DNA of 64,000 bases from Oxalobacteraceae bacterium UBA4003 (GCA_002384815.1 DGBN01000035.1:61988-125987), one strand, 5' to 3'; positions 52,897 to 62,041 are shown, numbered from the stretch's first letter. Notes: generated from the sequence alone by a model not told the origin. Program-made: numbers and translations.

Positions 52897-53186
52897 ATGA
52901 GAGTCTTATTAATTGAAGATGATCCGATGATTGGGGAAAGTCTGGAAGAAGGCTTGCGCAAGGAACATCATGCTGTCGATTGGGTAATGGACCTGGCATT
53001 CCAGTAGCTGAGCGAATCCGAGTATTTGACAGATTTTATCGGCGTGAAGGTACGGGAGAAATTGGGAGTGGATTAGGACTATTTATTGCCAAAACTATCG
53101 CTGATCAACATCGAGCGACAATTGAGCTTGCCACTGGAATATTAGGCGGCCTGCTGGTTGTTGTTCGATTCAGGTTAATGACTTAA
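52897..53186 (+). pseudogene. Fused remnant of a QseB/PmrA-like two-component system
   Basis: From ATG 52897 (GGTGAG upstream) a receiver N-terminus reads MRVLLIEDDPMIGESLEEGL then RKEHHAVDWV, and stops at TAG 53008-53010. The following sequence in another frame reads NGPGIPVAERIRVFDRFYRR and GSGLGLFIAKTIADQH, the ATP-binding end of a histidine kinase, ending at 53186. An internal deletion of roughly 1.5-2 kb has joined the regulator's first ~30 codons to the kinase's last ~65. Both partners are dead. It follows eptA-pap2 directly. Confidence 0.85.
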
Positions 53187-53229
53187 CGATGTGGGGTAAT
53201 TGCAAGACTAATTAATAAATCATACTTAC

Positions 53230-53622
53230 ATGTCGATAACTAAAAAAATTCGTGATTGGGCACGCCGTATTAAACGGGATACGGTTACTTTGTGGTTTGC
53301 GTATAAAAATCCTAAGACGCCGTTCTTAGCGAAAGCCTTGAGCGTATTTGTTGTCGCATATGCGCTAAGTCCGATTGATCTAATCCCAGATTTCATTCCG
53401 ATTCTTGGATATGTTGATGACGCTTTGCTGCTTCCTGCATTGATCTGGGTTACGGTCAGATTAATCCCTCTGAATGTACTGGAAGAGTGCCGGCTGCAAG
53501 GAGACGCATGGATTACACGTGAAGGTAAACCACGTAACAACTGGGGTATTTTGCTGGTGATTGCTCTTTGGATTGCTGCTGGGTGGTCAATCTGGGCATA
53601 CCTAATCGCGCCGCGTATATAA
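53230..53622 (+). CDS. YkvA/DUF1232-family membrane protein
   Basis: 130 residues. The DUF1232 core LSPIDLIPDFIPILGYVDD is perfect, followed by a second hydrophobic segment and a C-terminal membrane helix (LLVIALWIAAGWSIWAYLI). Function unknown; family members are small inner-membrane proteins. Frame and length fit the family, so it is intact despite lying in the debris-rich region. Confidence 0.8.
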   Translation: MSITKKIRDWARRIKRDTVTLWFAYKNPKTPFLAKALSVFVVAYALSPIDLIPDFIPILGYVDDALLLPALIWVTVRLIPLNVLEECRLQGDAWITREGKPRNNWGILLVIALWIAAGWSIWAYLIAPRI

Positions 53623-53632
53623 AAAATTGTGA

Positions 53633-53752
53633 CTTAACGTCGACTGGAAGATGTTCAATCCGCAGTTAACTATGGCCGTGGCAGATCCCTTCGACGCACT
53701 TCGGTTGGAACATTCCAAGTCAGCCGGTAGCGCCTTTCACAAAATCAACTGA
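53633..53752 (+). pseudogene. 3' fragment ending like the phospholipase-like gene
   Basis: Open frame from after TGA (53630-53632) to TGA 53750-53752, ending SAGSAFHKIN, identical to the last ten residues of the protein ending at 63896. The final 33 bp match 63864-63896 with one mismatch, and identity stops sharply on both sides. No start codon. Either a paralogue tail or an insertion-junction repeat. Confidence 0.6.
53720..53752 (+). repeat. 33-bp direct repeat, left copy
   Basis: Begins TCAGCCGG and ends AAAATCAACTGA; partner at 63864-63896, same orientation, 32 of 33 bases equal. The copies are 10,144 bp apart and enclose the whole copRS-copABCD locus. Confidence 0.8.
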
Positions 53753-53770
53753 TTGTTAGGGTGGATATAG

Positions 53771-54373
53771 ATGCAATCCTCAGCGATCTGGTTTGATTAT
53801 GAAATAGTGTTGCGAGACATTTATCGTCTCATGTTGATGGTTGAGTATCGCTCAAACATTAATAGCTCGACACTTAATGACAAAAGCTGACTTAAGGATC
53901 TTCACAACAAGTATTTCACCAATGAGGCCGCTCATCTTTTGGTGTCAGTCGCCGGTTCAGTTCGGCGAATGCAAGACATTGAATGGCGCAAACTTTCGGT
54001 GGACGAACGCTCAACCATAAAGCGAAAAGCGCCATTAAGTGACGAAGAGCGCGTCGGCTTTCATTTGCTGGGCTCTGGCAATGGCATAGTGAATTTCGGT
54101 TTGCGAGACGCATGCAATTGCATCATGCACGCGCATATTATTAAATGGCATGCGGCAGGCAACGGCATGCTATCACTTGCAAGTGATATACCTTGTGACC
54201 TTGTTTTGGAATCGTTCACACGAGCCGATTCAAAGAGAATTTTGATAGCGGAGGAAGCTGTTAATTTAATGGATGATACACCCGGCAAGAACTGGGAAGT
54301 CGTGATCGAGCTACATACGTTTCTAAAAGCGGCTGCCGGCAAAATATCTATAGATATGAATACAAGCGCCTAG
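53771..54373 (+). pseudogene. Gene split by an in-frame TGA (unknown protein)
   Basis: ATG 53771 with AGGGTGG 7 nt upstream opens MQSSAIWFDYEIVLRDIYRL and continues to NDKS, then TGA at 53888-53890. The same frame stays open to TAG 54371-54373, reading LKDLHNKYFTNEAAHLLVSV and on to a 160-residue region (LLGSGNGIVNFGLRDACNCI...). The total would be about 200 residues. A nonsense mutation is the simplest reading; translation from the TTG/GTG at 53939-53944 could still give a 144-residue product. Family not recognised. Confidence 0.55.
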
Positions 54374-54439
54374 ATGGGTTTAGTAGCCATACAGCCCTTC
54401 GAACTATGCGAACAGGTTATCAATAAACATAAAGCACAC

Positions 54440-55867
54440 TCAGTTAGCAGGGTGGATGACAGGGAGGTTTATCTGGAACTTGTTCCATCCGTTTTGTGAG
54501 GTAGCTTTTACGGTACCGCCGTGCGCTTCAATAATGGATTTAACAATTGCTAAGCCAAGTCCGGCCCCAGATTTCCGTTGTCGAGAAGGATCCGCACGGA
54601 AAAAGCGGTCAAACAACTTTGACAGATCCACTTCAGAAATTTGGTCCCCAGGATTTTCGATAGTGATGCTCGTGTATTTTTCATCTTGTATCAGACTCAC
54701 GATAACGGAAGAGCCGGGCGATGAATAACGTATTGCATTCGACAAAATATTGCTTATTGCACGCAATATCATTTCTCTATCGGCCCAAATAGGCTTCGCC
54801 TTACCGGTCAACGTTAGCGTAATGCTTGCATCTTCAGCGAGCACGCCGAAGTAATCGAAAAGACCTTGGATCAATGCTGTGACATCCGTGTTGGAAAGCC
54901 TGAGATTGCGTGGATCATTTTCTGTCTGGGCAAGGAATAGCATATCGCTGATCATCAGACTCATGCGATCAAACTCTTCTAGATTGGAATAAAGCACCTC
55001 ACGGTATTCGTCAGCCGTGCGAACTTGACTCAATGCCACCTGCGTCTGTGTAGTTAAGTTAGTAACTGGCGTACGTAATTCATGCGCTATGTCTGCTGAA
55101 AAGTTTGCTAGCTTCCTAAAACCATCTTCGATTCTACCGATCATGTCATTAAACGATACGGCCAATTCTTCCAATTCGATCGGCACATCTGTAGGGCTTA
55201 GTCGCACATCGAGTTGGGAGGATCGAATGGCGCGGATGTCTTTCGAAACCTTGCGGATAGGACGATGCCCCCATTGGACGGCAAACCAAGCCACTACCAG
55301 AGCGATGAGCGCTACTAGCAAGGTTGCCCACCACAAGATGCGCTTGAACATGTCTAAAAAATTTAGATGGAAGTCGATGTCCATCGCGACAGCCACAAGA
55401 TATGGCTCGCCAGCTTGTATCGTGTCAGCGGGCACTTCAAGCGATCCGCCGCGATAGGACTTACCATCGGCGCTCCAAATCACAAGGCGCTCTTCTCTGA
55501 TATGCGTACTAGATTTTTTACCGGCAAAGACCGGGCCTAGATCGGGTCCAGAACTCACATATACAGGCGTTCCTGAACGCTTTAGAACACTGTAGGATAT
55601 GCCGTGATGGCCAACAGCGATCGCCGCTAGCTGTTGCGTCATAACTTCCTTGTTTCCTTGCATTCCCTGCGCTTGCATGGTCTTAACGACGGCATTCGCT
55701 ACGGCTTGCAATTCGCCAGCATCCTGTTCCGCAAAATGATGCTCAAGCGAACGGACGATGATCCAGTTGAATGTCAAAAAAACGAGTGTAGTAGCAATAC
55801 CTACCAATACTGTAACCCGCCAGGCGAGTGAGATCGGGCGACGCTTATTGGCGACCTTAATCTCCAT
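54440..55867 (-). CDS. copS: Copper-sensing histidine kinase
   Basis: 475 residues of the CusS/CopS heavy-metal sensor kinase type. Helices at ~18-38 and ~177-198 bracket a periplasmic domain that includes His pairs (LEHHFAE; VGHHGISY) suited to Cu. HAMP, H-box with His262 (FSADIAHELRTPVTNL), N-box NILSNAIRYS and GAGLGLAIVKSI follow. Overlaps copR by 11 nt. ATG 55867 was chosen; the longer extension lies within copR. Confidence 0.88.
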   Translation of the reverse strand: MEIKVANKRRPISLAWRVTVLVGIATTLVFLTFNWIIVRSLEHHFAEQDAGELQAVANAVVKTMQAQGMQGNKEVMTQQLAAIAVGHHGISYSVLKRSGTPVYVSSGPDLGPVFAGKKSSTHIREERLVIWSADGKSYRGGSLEVPADTIQAGEPYLVAVAMDIDFHLNFLDMFKRILWWATLLVALIALVVAWFAVQWGHRPIRKVSKDIRAIRSSQLDVRLSPTDVPIELEELAVSFNDMIGRIEDGFRKLANFSADIAHELRTPVTNLTTQTQVALSQVRTADEYREVLYSNLEEFDRMSLMISDMLFLAQTENDPRNLRLSNTDVTALIQGLFDYFGVLAEDASITLTLTGKAKPIWADREMILRAISNILSNAIRYSSPGSSVIVSLIQDEKYTSITIENPGDQISEVDLSKLFDRFFRADPSRQRKSGAGLGLAIVKSIIEAHGGTVKATSQNGWNKFQINLPVIHPAN

Positions 55868-56540
55868 TTGGTATATCCAAGGTGTAGCCCATACCGCGTA
55901 CGGTATGAATAAGCTTAGGCTCGAAAGGATCGTCAATTTTGGCACGAAGTCGACGAATTGCAACGTCAATGACATTGCTGTCGCTATCGAAATTCATGTC
56001 CCAGATCTGTGAGGCAATCAAAGAACGGGGTAATACTTCGCCTTGCCTTCTGGCCAGCAATTCAAGCAGCGCAAATTCTTTATTGGTTAGAACAACTTTC
56101 TGTCCCATTCGGCTCGCCTTTCGCCGCGGGAGATCAAGAATGAGATCGGCCACCTCAATTCTCTCGGGTTGACTAGGGGTGCTTCCCCGTCTTAGCAATG
56201 TGCGCACTCTCGCCAGTAATTCAGAAAAGGCGAACGGTTTGATCAGATAATCGTCTGCACCAAGCTCTAATCCTTTTACCCTGTCGTCAACACCTCCCCG
56301 TGCAGTGAGAAATAAAACAGGCATCTGCTTACCGGCGTCACGCAAAGACTTAACGATACGCCAGCCGTCGACATCAGGCAGCATGACATCTAACAAAATG
56401 AGATCGTAAGATTCGTGCATTGCCATATGGTGGCCGTCTAATCCGTTGCGGGCAAGATCTACCATAAACCCGGCTTCCATTAGCCCTTGGCGTACGTAAT
56501 CTGCCGTCTTGTTTTCATCTTCAACGACCAATAATTTCAT
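55857..56540 (-). CDS. copR: Copper-responsive response regulator
   Basis: 227-residue OmpR-type regulator close to CopR/CusR: D51 in LLDVMLPDVDGW, FLTARGGVDDRVKGLELGAD and LIKPFAFSELLARVRTLLRR, with winged helix VDVAIRRLRAKIDDPF...VRGMGYTL. GAGGTTGAA precedes ATG 56540. Divergent from copA; the nested palindrome at 56610-56647 is its likely binding site. Confidence 0.9.
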   Translation of the reverse strand: MKLLVVEDENKTADYVRQGLMEAGFMVDLARNGLDGHHMAMHESYDLILLDVMLPDVDGWRIVKSLRDAGKQMPVLFLTARGGVDDRVKGLELGADDYLIKPFAFSELLARVRTLLRRGSTPSQPERIEVADLILDLPRRKASRMGQKVVLTNKEFALLELLARRQGEVLPRSLIASQIWDMNFDSDSNVIDVAIRRLRAKIDDPFEPKLIHTVRGMGYTLDIPNGD

Positions 56541-56609
56541 TTCAACCTCAAAGTCAGTTTTCCACCTCACTACTAAATAGCAATGTACTTCATACAGTCT
56601 TCCGTACAG

Positions 56610-56647
56610 ATGACAGCTACATTACATAAATGTAATCAAGATGTCAT
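56610..56647. promoter_or_regulatory. Nested palindromic CopR-type operator
   Basis: Inner palindrome ATTACAT-AA-ATGTAAT (56621-56636) is framed by ATGACA (56610-56615) and TGTCAT (56642-56647). Inner and outer repeats share exactly the same centre (56628.5), making a 38-bp two-layer dyad. It lies 70 bp before copR's start and 115 bp before copA's. Confidence 0.75.
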
Positions 56648-56761
56648 ACGCTAGAAAGTAGCGGGTGACTAGGATGACGTCATTCGCTCAAAAGTAAGTG
56701 GCATTCACGCTTGTTACCATTCAGCCGTATCCATTTTGACTGATTCATAAGGAATACCTAC

Positions 56762-58645
56762 ATGTCACGTCGATTACCTCTCATTATTCCCCCATCTGGC
56801 ATGGGCCGTAGGCGGTTCGTTCAGGGCCTTGTTGCTGGAGGAGTTTTGGCGAGCCTCTCATCGCCCGTCTTAAGCGCTTTGGCGAATAGCAACCCGTTAC
56901 GCCAAGGAACGGCGCCTATTTTGCGTGGCAACGAGTTTGATCTTGTGGTGGATGAACTGCCTGTGAATTTTACCGGTAAGCCGGGGGTGGCGACGACCAT
57001 CAATGGTTCTATACCCGCACCGACACTACGGTGGCGAGAAGGCGAAACCGTGACAATTCGCGTGCACAACAAACTTCGCGAGCACACGTCAATCCATTGG
57101 CATGGAATTATTCTTCCTTATCAAATGGATGGTGTTCCAGGAATTAGCTTCGCTGGTATTCCTCCAGGCGCTACATTTACGTATCGGTTCAAGGTTCAAC
57201 AAAGTGGTACCTATTGGTATCACTCTCATTCTGGCATGCAGGAGCTGACCGGAATGTACGGTGCCATTATCATCGACCCAGCTGGTCCAGAGACAATCCG
57301 CGCTGACCGTGATCACGTCGTGCTCCTTTCAGACTGGACTGATGAAGATCCGATGCGGGTGTTCGCCAAGCTGAAGGCGCAAGGTGATTACTACAACTAC
57401 AACCAGCCCACGGTAATTGACTTCTTCCGCGACGCTGCCCGTGACGGCGTAGGTTCGGCTTTCGAAAAGCGCAAGATGTGGAACGAAATGCGCATGAATC
57501 CAACCGATCTAGCCGATCTTTCTTCTCAAACGCTTACCTACCTGACCAATGGTATTACACCAGCAGGCAATTGGACCGCACTGTTCAGTCCGGGTGAGCG
57601 AGTACGTTTGCGAATGATTAATGGCGCAGGCAACACTTTCTATGACGTGCGAATTCCGGGTCTGAAACTGAAAGTGGTCCATGTAGATGGTCTCGATGTG
57701 GAACCTGTGACAGTCGACGAATTCAGATTTGGTCCCGGCGAGACGATCGATGTAATTGTCGAGCCGCATGATGAGGCATATACGATCTTCGCCCAGTCTA
57801 TGGAGAGGACGGGATTTGCGCTTGCAACGTTGGCTGTTCGTGAAGGCTTGAAGGCGCCAGTACCGAAGCTGGACCCGGTGGAATGGCTGACGATGCGCGA
57901 CATGATGGGCTCAATGGAGCATGGATCTATGAGCGGTGGTTCCATGTCCGGGATGGACCATAGCAGCATGCCCGGCATGAATATGATGGATGACAGCTCA
58001 ATGTCCACGATGGACTCCGGGAATATGACTGGTATGACTGGTATGACAGGAATGGATCACAGTGCCATGGCGGGCATGGATCATAGCGCGATGAAAGGAA
58101 TGAGTGGCCTAGCCGTTCCTTCAACAACAGCAAGACACGCGCGAACTGAATATGGCGCTAGTACGGACATGCGGGTGGATATGGCGCGAAGCAATCTGGA
58201 TGATCCGGGTATCGGACTGCGCAATAACGGTAGAAGAGTATTGACCTTGGCTGATTTGCACACCCCGTCCGGACCGATGGACAAACGCGGACCTAGCAGA
58301 GAAGTTGAGCTCCATTTAACCGGCAACATGGAGCGCTATTCCTGGTCTTTTGATGGCGTCGAGTTTGGAAAATCCACTCCGGTTCATTTTCGACATGGGG
58401 AGCGTCTGCGCGTCATTTTGCATAACGACACGATGATGACGCATCCGATGCATTTGCATGGAATGTGGAGCGAATTAGAAAGCCCTGACGGCAAATTTCA
58501 AGTGCGCCGCCACACGCTGCCAGTTCAGCCTGCACAACGTATTAGTTTTTTAGTCACAGCCGACGCGCTTGGGCGCTGGGCTTGGCATTGTCACCTGATG
58601 TTTCATATGGATGGGGGCATGTTCCGCGAAGTTGTAGTGTCCTGA
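56762..58645 (+). CDS. copA: Copper-resistance multicopper oxidase CopA
   Basis: 627 residues. Tat signal GRRRFVQG; copper-site motifs HWHGI, HSHSG, HPMHLHGMW and HCHLMFHMDGGM; and a long Met/His-rich insert (residues ~383-455) with repeated MDHSxM/MxGMxHS units that bind several Cu(I) ions. It oxidises and sequesters periplasmic copper. First gene of copA-copB-DUF411-copC-copD. Start: ATG 56762 after AGGAATACCTAC. Longer than the oxidase at 34811 and clearly different. Confidence 0.95.
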   Translation: MSRRLPLIIPPSGMGRRRFVQGLVAGGVLASLSSPVLSALANSNPLRQGTAPILRGNEFDLVVDELPVNFTGKPGVATTINGSIPAPTLRWREGETVTIRVHNKLREHTSIHWHGIILPYQMDGVPGISFAGIPPGATFTYRFKVQQSGTYWYHSHSGMQELTGMYGAIIIDPAGPETIRADRDHVVLLSDWTDEDPMRVFAKLKAQGDYYNYNQPTVIDFFRDAARDGVGSAFEKRKMWNEMRMNPTDLADLSSQTLTYLTNGITPAGNWTALFSPGERVRLRMINGAGNTFYDVRIPGLKLKVVHVDGLDVEPVTVDEFRFGPGETIDVIVEPHDEAYTIFAQSMERTGFALATLAVREGLKAPVPKLDPVEWLTMRDMMGSMEHGSMSGGSMSGMDHSSMPGMNMMDDSSMSTMDSGNMTGMTGMTGMDHSAMAGMDHSAMKGMSGLAVPSTTARHARTEYGASTDMRVDMARSNLDDPGIGLRNNGRRVLTLADLHTPSGPMDKRGPSREVELHLTGNMERYSWSFDGVEFGKSTPVHFRHGERLRVILHNDTMMTHPMHLHGMWSELESPDGKFQVRRHTLPVQPAQRISFLVTADALGRWAWHCHLMFHMDGGMFREVVVS

Positions 58646-58661
58646 ACATGAGGAGAAAATA

Positions 58662-59690
58662 ATGTCAAAAGTAAAAGCTATTCATTTCGCGACTATGTTC
58701 TGTGCATCACTAGCCAGTGTGTCGGTCAGTGCGCAATCTACAACCTCACAAGATCATTCGGCGCATCAAGAAATGATGTCGCCCCAATCCCAGGGAGAAA
58801 AATCTAAGGAACCCCTCGAAGCTGTGGATCCGCATGCTGGGCACCGCATGACGGAGGTCACGGCTGATCCGCATGCAGGTCACAATATGAAGCAGGGAGA
58901 ATCCGCACCACAAGCTCAGATGGATCACGGGGACATGAAAATGCAGGGCGGTTCTGCTCCGCCGGACGCACGGGACCCCCATGCTTATTCAAACGGCTTG
59001 CAGGTCGGGAAGGGTGATTATGCAGTACCCGGCGTACCGCACTTGATGCTTGCTGATGAACATACTTTTGCCTCGTTTCGTGCTGAACGTCTTGAACGAA
59101 AATTCGACAGCAATGGCGGTGACAGTACAAGTTATGACATGCAAGGGTGGTTTGGCACTACGTATGATCGATTTGTAATCAAGGCCGAAGGTGACGTGGC
59201 AAAAAGTAAGGTCGAAGAATCACGCACGGAATTGTTATGGAGCCACGCCATTGCAACGCATTGGGATACGCAGTTAGGTGTTCGTCTCGATACGGGCGAA
59301 GGCCCCAATCGCCAGTGGATGGCCTTCGGCATTCAAGGTTTGTCACCATACTGGTTTGAAGTCGATGCCACTGCCTACCTTGGTAACGGTGGCAGAACAG
59401 CTGTGCGCCTTGAAGCCAGCTACGAGCTCCTCATCACACAACGTCTGATTCTTGAGCCAAAGATTGAAATGCAGGCGTTCGGTAAGAGCGATCCGGAGCG
59501 CGGTATTGGCAGCGGTCTGTCAGAAGCCTCCGCAGGGCTGCGTCTACGCTATGAATTCAGCCGCCAGTTTGCCCCTTACATCGGAGTGGAACGCGCGGGA
59601 ACCTTTGGAGAAACTGCCGACTATGTTCGAGCCGAAGGCGGACGCACTCAGAAAACACGCGTAGTGGCCGGTCTGCGTTTCTGGTTCTAA
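58662..59690 (+). CDS. copB: Copper resistance protein B (outer membrane)
   Basis: 342 residues: signal peptide, an N-terminal Met/His-rich region with DPHAGH and MDHGDMKM units, then the CopB beta-barrel domain (from DYAVPGVPHLMLADEH to VVAGLRFWF, ending with the C-terminal Phe typical of outer-membrane proteins). GAGGAG precedes ATG. It follows copA by 16 nt and acts as the outer-membrane copper-binding partner of CopA. Confidence 0.93.
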   Translation: MSKVKAIHFATMFCASLASVSVSAQSTTSQDHSAHQEMMSPQSQGEKSKEPLEAVDPHAGHRMTEVTADPHAGHNMKQGESAPQAQMDHGDMKMQGGSAPPDARDPHAYSNGLQVGKGDYAVPGVPHLMLADEHTFASFRAERLERKFDSNGGDSTSYDMQGWFGTTYDRFVIKAEGDVAKSKVEESRTELLWSHAIATHWDTQLGVRLDTGEGPNRQWMAFGIQGLSPYWFEVDATAYLGNGGRTAVRLEASYELLITQRLILEPKIEMQAFGKSDPERGIGSGLSEASAGLRLRYEFSRQFAPYIGVERAGTFGETADYVRAEGGRTQKTRVVAGLRFWF

Positions 59691-59728
59691 GAAGCGGTAG
59701 AACTAAAAATCTTATTTGAGGAAACGCG

Positions 59729-60235
59729 ATGGATAAATTAAAGGAATTTGCTCCTGCCTTCAGCACGCTACTAGTAAATCTGATCAAAAAACTACGTACA
59801 TTACTCTCCTGCTTTTTGTTGGCATCAGTGGCATATACGGCTAGTGCGCAAGCCAATCCTGTGGCCGAAGTGTGGAAAGACCCGTCATGCGGCTGCTGTG
59901 AGGATTGGGTACGTCACATGGAAGAGGCTGGCTTTAAGGTCAAAATTCATAACGACGGCAACGAAGAGGCGAGAAAAAAGTTGTCGGTACCGATCAAATA
60001 CGGATCGTGCCATACCACTAAGATTGGCAATTATGTGGTGGAAGGACATGTCCCCGCCGCAGATATCAAGCGCATGCTTAAAGAAAAACCAACTGCCCGA
60101 GGACTAACGGCACCAGGCATGCCTATGGGTTCGCCTGGCATGGATGGTCCTGCATTTGCAGGACAAAAAGCTGCGTATGACGTTCTCTTAATCAAGAACG
60201 ACGGTAGTACTACGGTATATCAATCTTATCGTTGA
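59729..60235 (+). CDS. DUF411 periplasmic metal-binding protein
   Basis: 168 residues. An N-terminal signal region (LLSCFLLASVAYTASA) leads to KDPSCGCCEDWVRHMEEAGF, SCHTTKIGNYVVEGHVPA and GLTAPGMPMGSPGMDG, the DUF411 signature. The CxCC cluster and SCHT supply probable metal ligands; related proteins are sometimes called CopG. It lies between copB and copC (38 and 32 nt gaps), so it belongs to the copper operon. GAGGAA precedes ATG. Exact role (copper reduction, transfer or storage) is not known to me. Confidence 0.85.
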   Translation: MDKLKEFAPAFSTLLVNLIKKLRTLLSCFLLASVAYTASAQANPVAEVWKDPSCGCCEDWVRHMEEAGFKVKIHNDGNEEARKKLSVPIKYGSCHTTKIGNYVVEGHVPAADIKRMLKEKPTARGLTAPGMPMGSPGMDGPAFAGQKAAYDVLLIKNDGSTTVYQSYR

Positions 60236-60267
60236 ACATTCTTAAACAATTTTTTAAAGGAGCCATA

Positions 60268-60654
60268 ATGTCTATCTCTGCAATCATTTCCAAGCTACTT
60301 CTCGCTTCGGCTGCCGCCTTGTTCGCTACCTCGGCTTTCGCACATCCAGATCTTCTCTCATCAACACCGGCAGACAAGTCAGAAGGGCCAGCTCCAGCGA
60401 AAATCGAACTCAAATTCTCCGAGACGTTGAACACCCAGTTTTCTGGTGCCAATCTTGTCATGACGGATATGCCAAATATGCCGAGCCATGGCGCAATGAA
60501 AATGACCGCAAGCGTCTCAAGCGGTAGCGATGGGAAGACGATGGTCATCACACCTTCCAGTGCATTGACAGCAGGAACCTATCGAGTTGATTGGCGTGCG
60601 GTGTCTTCTGACACCCATCCCATCAAAGGAAACATCAGTTTTCAAGTAAAGTAA
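60268..60654 (+). CDS. copC: Copper-binding periplasmic protein CopC
   Basis: 128 residues: signal peptide ending SAFA, mature N-terminus HPDLLSSTPADKSEG with the Cu(II)-ligand His1, a Met-rich loop (MTDMPNMPSHGAMKM) for Cu(I), and the C-terminal SSDTHPIKGNISFQVK with the second His/Asp ligands. AAAGGAG is ideal for ATG 60268; the frame from 60232 overlaps the previous gene. Passes copper to CopD. Confidence 0.93.
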   Translation: MSISAIISKLLLASAAALFATSAFAHPDLLSSTPADKSEGPAPAKIELKFSETLNTQFSGANLVMTDMPNMPSHGAMKMTASVSSGSDGKTMVITPSSALTAGTYRVDWRAVSSDTHPIKGNISFQVK

Positions 60655-60658
60655 ATCT

Positions 60659-61594
60659 ATGGCGGACGACTGGCTAAACATTGCGCTACGCTTTGGTCTG
60701 TATATCGGCATGGCGACGCTGTTTGGCGTTTCCATGTTCGGTGTGTACGCGCAAGGTTTAAGCGCAAACTTCAATTCTTTCGGTCGTCGATTCACTGCGT
60801 TCTTATTAGTCGCAACATCGGCCGACATTATTCTTTCGTTGCTCTCAATGGTAGTAACAGCCAAGGCTATGTCAGGAGCTGAGACCTATAGAGAGTTGAC
60901 TGCGCATATATTGGGAATGGTGATTACGGGCACTGACATGGGTATAGCTTGGATTGCGCGCATGTTAGGACTTATCACTTGCATTGCAATTATCTTTTCA
61001 GGGCTGCGCTTCAAAATTAGATTTATTTTATTGACTGCTTTCTCAGGCGTGGCCTTGGCTACATTAGCTTGGTCTGGTCATGCAGCGATGAATGATGGGA
61101 TCAAAGGGGCGATTCACCTGATGTCTGGTATCAGCCACTTGTGGGCAGCCGGCGCATGGATAGGTGCACTGTTTTCTTTAGCAATGCTTGCGTTTCTCGA
61201 TCCACAATCCAATCCTGACGCAATCGATGTTTTGAGCAAAACCTCTAGCGGATTCGCTCGACTTGGCACAGTCATCGTCGTGACATTGATCGCGACCGGG
61301 TCGATTAACTACTTGCTGATTGCAGGGCCATCAATCAATCCCTTAATCTCGACGCAATATGGTCTTTTGCTATCGATTAAGTTGTCGCTCTTCATTGGAA
61401 TGCTTGCTTTGGCGGCTGTAAATCGCTATTTACTCAGTCCCAAAGTGGAACTGGCAATAACGGGAGGAAATGGACTAGAAGCTTCTCAGTTGTTGCGGAG
61501 AAGCTTGGTCATGGAAACTACGTTGGCGATATTGGTTGTTGCTTGCGTGGCCTGGCTAGGTGTCCTCTCGCCATTGATCAGCAAGTCAAATTGA
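60659..61594 (+). CDS. copD: Copper resistance protein D (inner membrane)
   Basis: 311 residues, about eight membrane helices with conserved His/Met positions (AWSGHAAMND, HLMSGISHLWAAGAWIGAL), the CopD family that imports or relays copper across the inner membrane. It starts 4 nt after the copC stop with no strong ribosome binding site, so it is coupled to copC. Last gene of the operon; a weak G-rich/C-rich inverted repeat (61603-61630) follows. Confidence 0.9.
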   Translation: MADDWLNIALRFGLYIGMATLFGVSMFGVYAQGLSANFNSFGRRFTAFLLVATSADIILSLLSMVVTAKAMSGAETYRELTAHILGMVITGTDMGIAWIARMLGLITCIAIIFSGLRFKIRFILLTAFSGVALATLAWSGHAAMNDGIKGAIHLMSGISHLWAAGAWIGALFSLAMLAFLDPQSNPDAIDVLSKTSSGFARLGTVIVVTLIATGSINYLLIAGPSINPLISTQYGLLLSIKLSLFIGMLALAAVNRYLLSPKVELAITGGNGLEASQLLRRSLVMETTLAILVVACVAWLGVLSPLISKSN

Positions 61595-61717
61595 AAAACG
61601 AGTGATGGGGTAGGCTATCAACCCGTCATCGCATTATTTGGCATGGGCATTTGGATAGTGGTTAAATCGATGTCTACTTAATGCTGGTAGACATCGTTGT
61701 GGAAACAATTAGTAGTA

Positions 61718-62041
61718 TCAGCCGCGATAAAGACTATCGAATTGCTTGTATTCGCCATTCGCTTTGCTTTGTTGAAGTTCGCTTTCGACTTGCACGCGAG
61801 TCTTTCCTGGGGCACTTTCTGAAATTTCTGGATACTGGCTATCAATAAACGTTAGCGTACCGTTTTGTCGTGCTTCGGCAAGCGCATTCCTTACTTCCGC
61901 GCGTGTTTTCTGATGATCTACCTTCGGTAGGGTAGGGTAGCTACTATCGCTAAAATTTTGACTTTCTGCATGTGCAAAAGCAGCAGTAGCAGACAACGAC
62001 AAAGTAAGTGCAGCCAGTACGATTTTTAAATTTGCTTTCAT
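61718..62041 (-). CDS. DUF4148 secreted protein
   Basis: 107 residues with a signal peptide (LKIVLAALTLSLSATAAFA) and two copies of the DUF4148 unit: SYPTLPKVDHQKTRAEVRNA and QYPEISESAPGKTRVQVESE. Such small periplasmic proteins are frequent in Burkholderiales and are of unknown function, often stress- or metal-induced. GGAGAAACC precedes ATG 62041. A TGTAATTACA palindrome lies ~125 bp upstream. Confidence 0.85.
   Translation of the reverse strand: MKANLKIVLAALTLSLSATAAFAHAESQNFSDSSYPTLPKVDHQKTRAEVRNALAEARQNGTLTFIDSQYPEISESAPGKTRVQVESELQQSKANGEYKQFDSLYRG

Noticed and set aside
53888..53890. Selenocysteine UGA in the split gene (prompted by the putative selenate importer)
   Set aside because: No selA/selB or obvious SECIS-like hairpin just after the codon, and the region is full of decayed genes; a nonsense mutation is far likelier.
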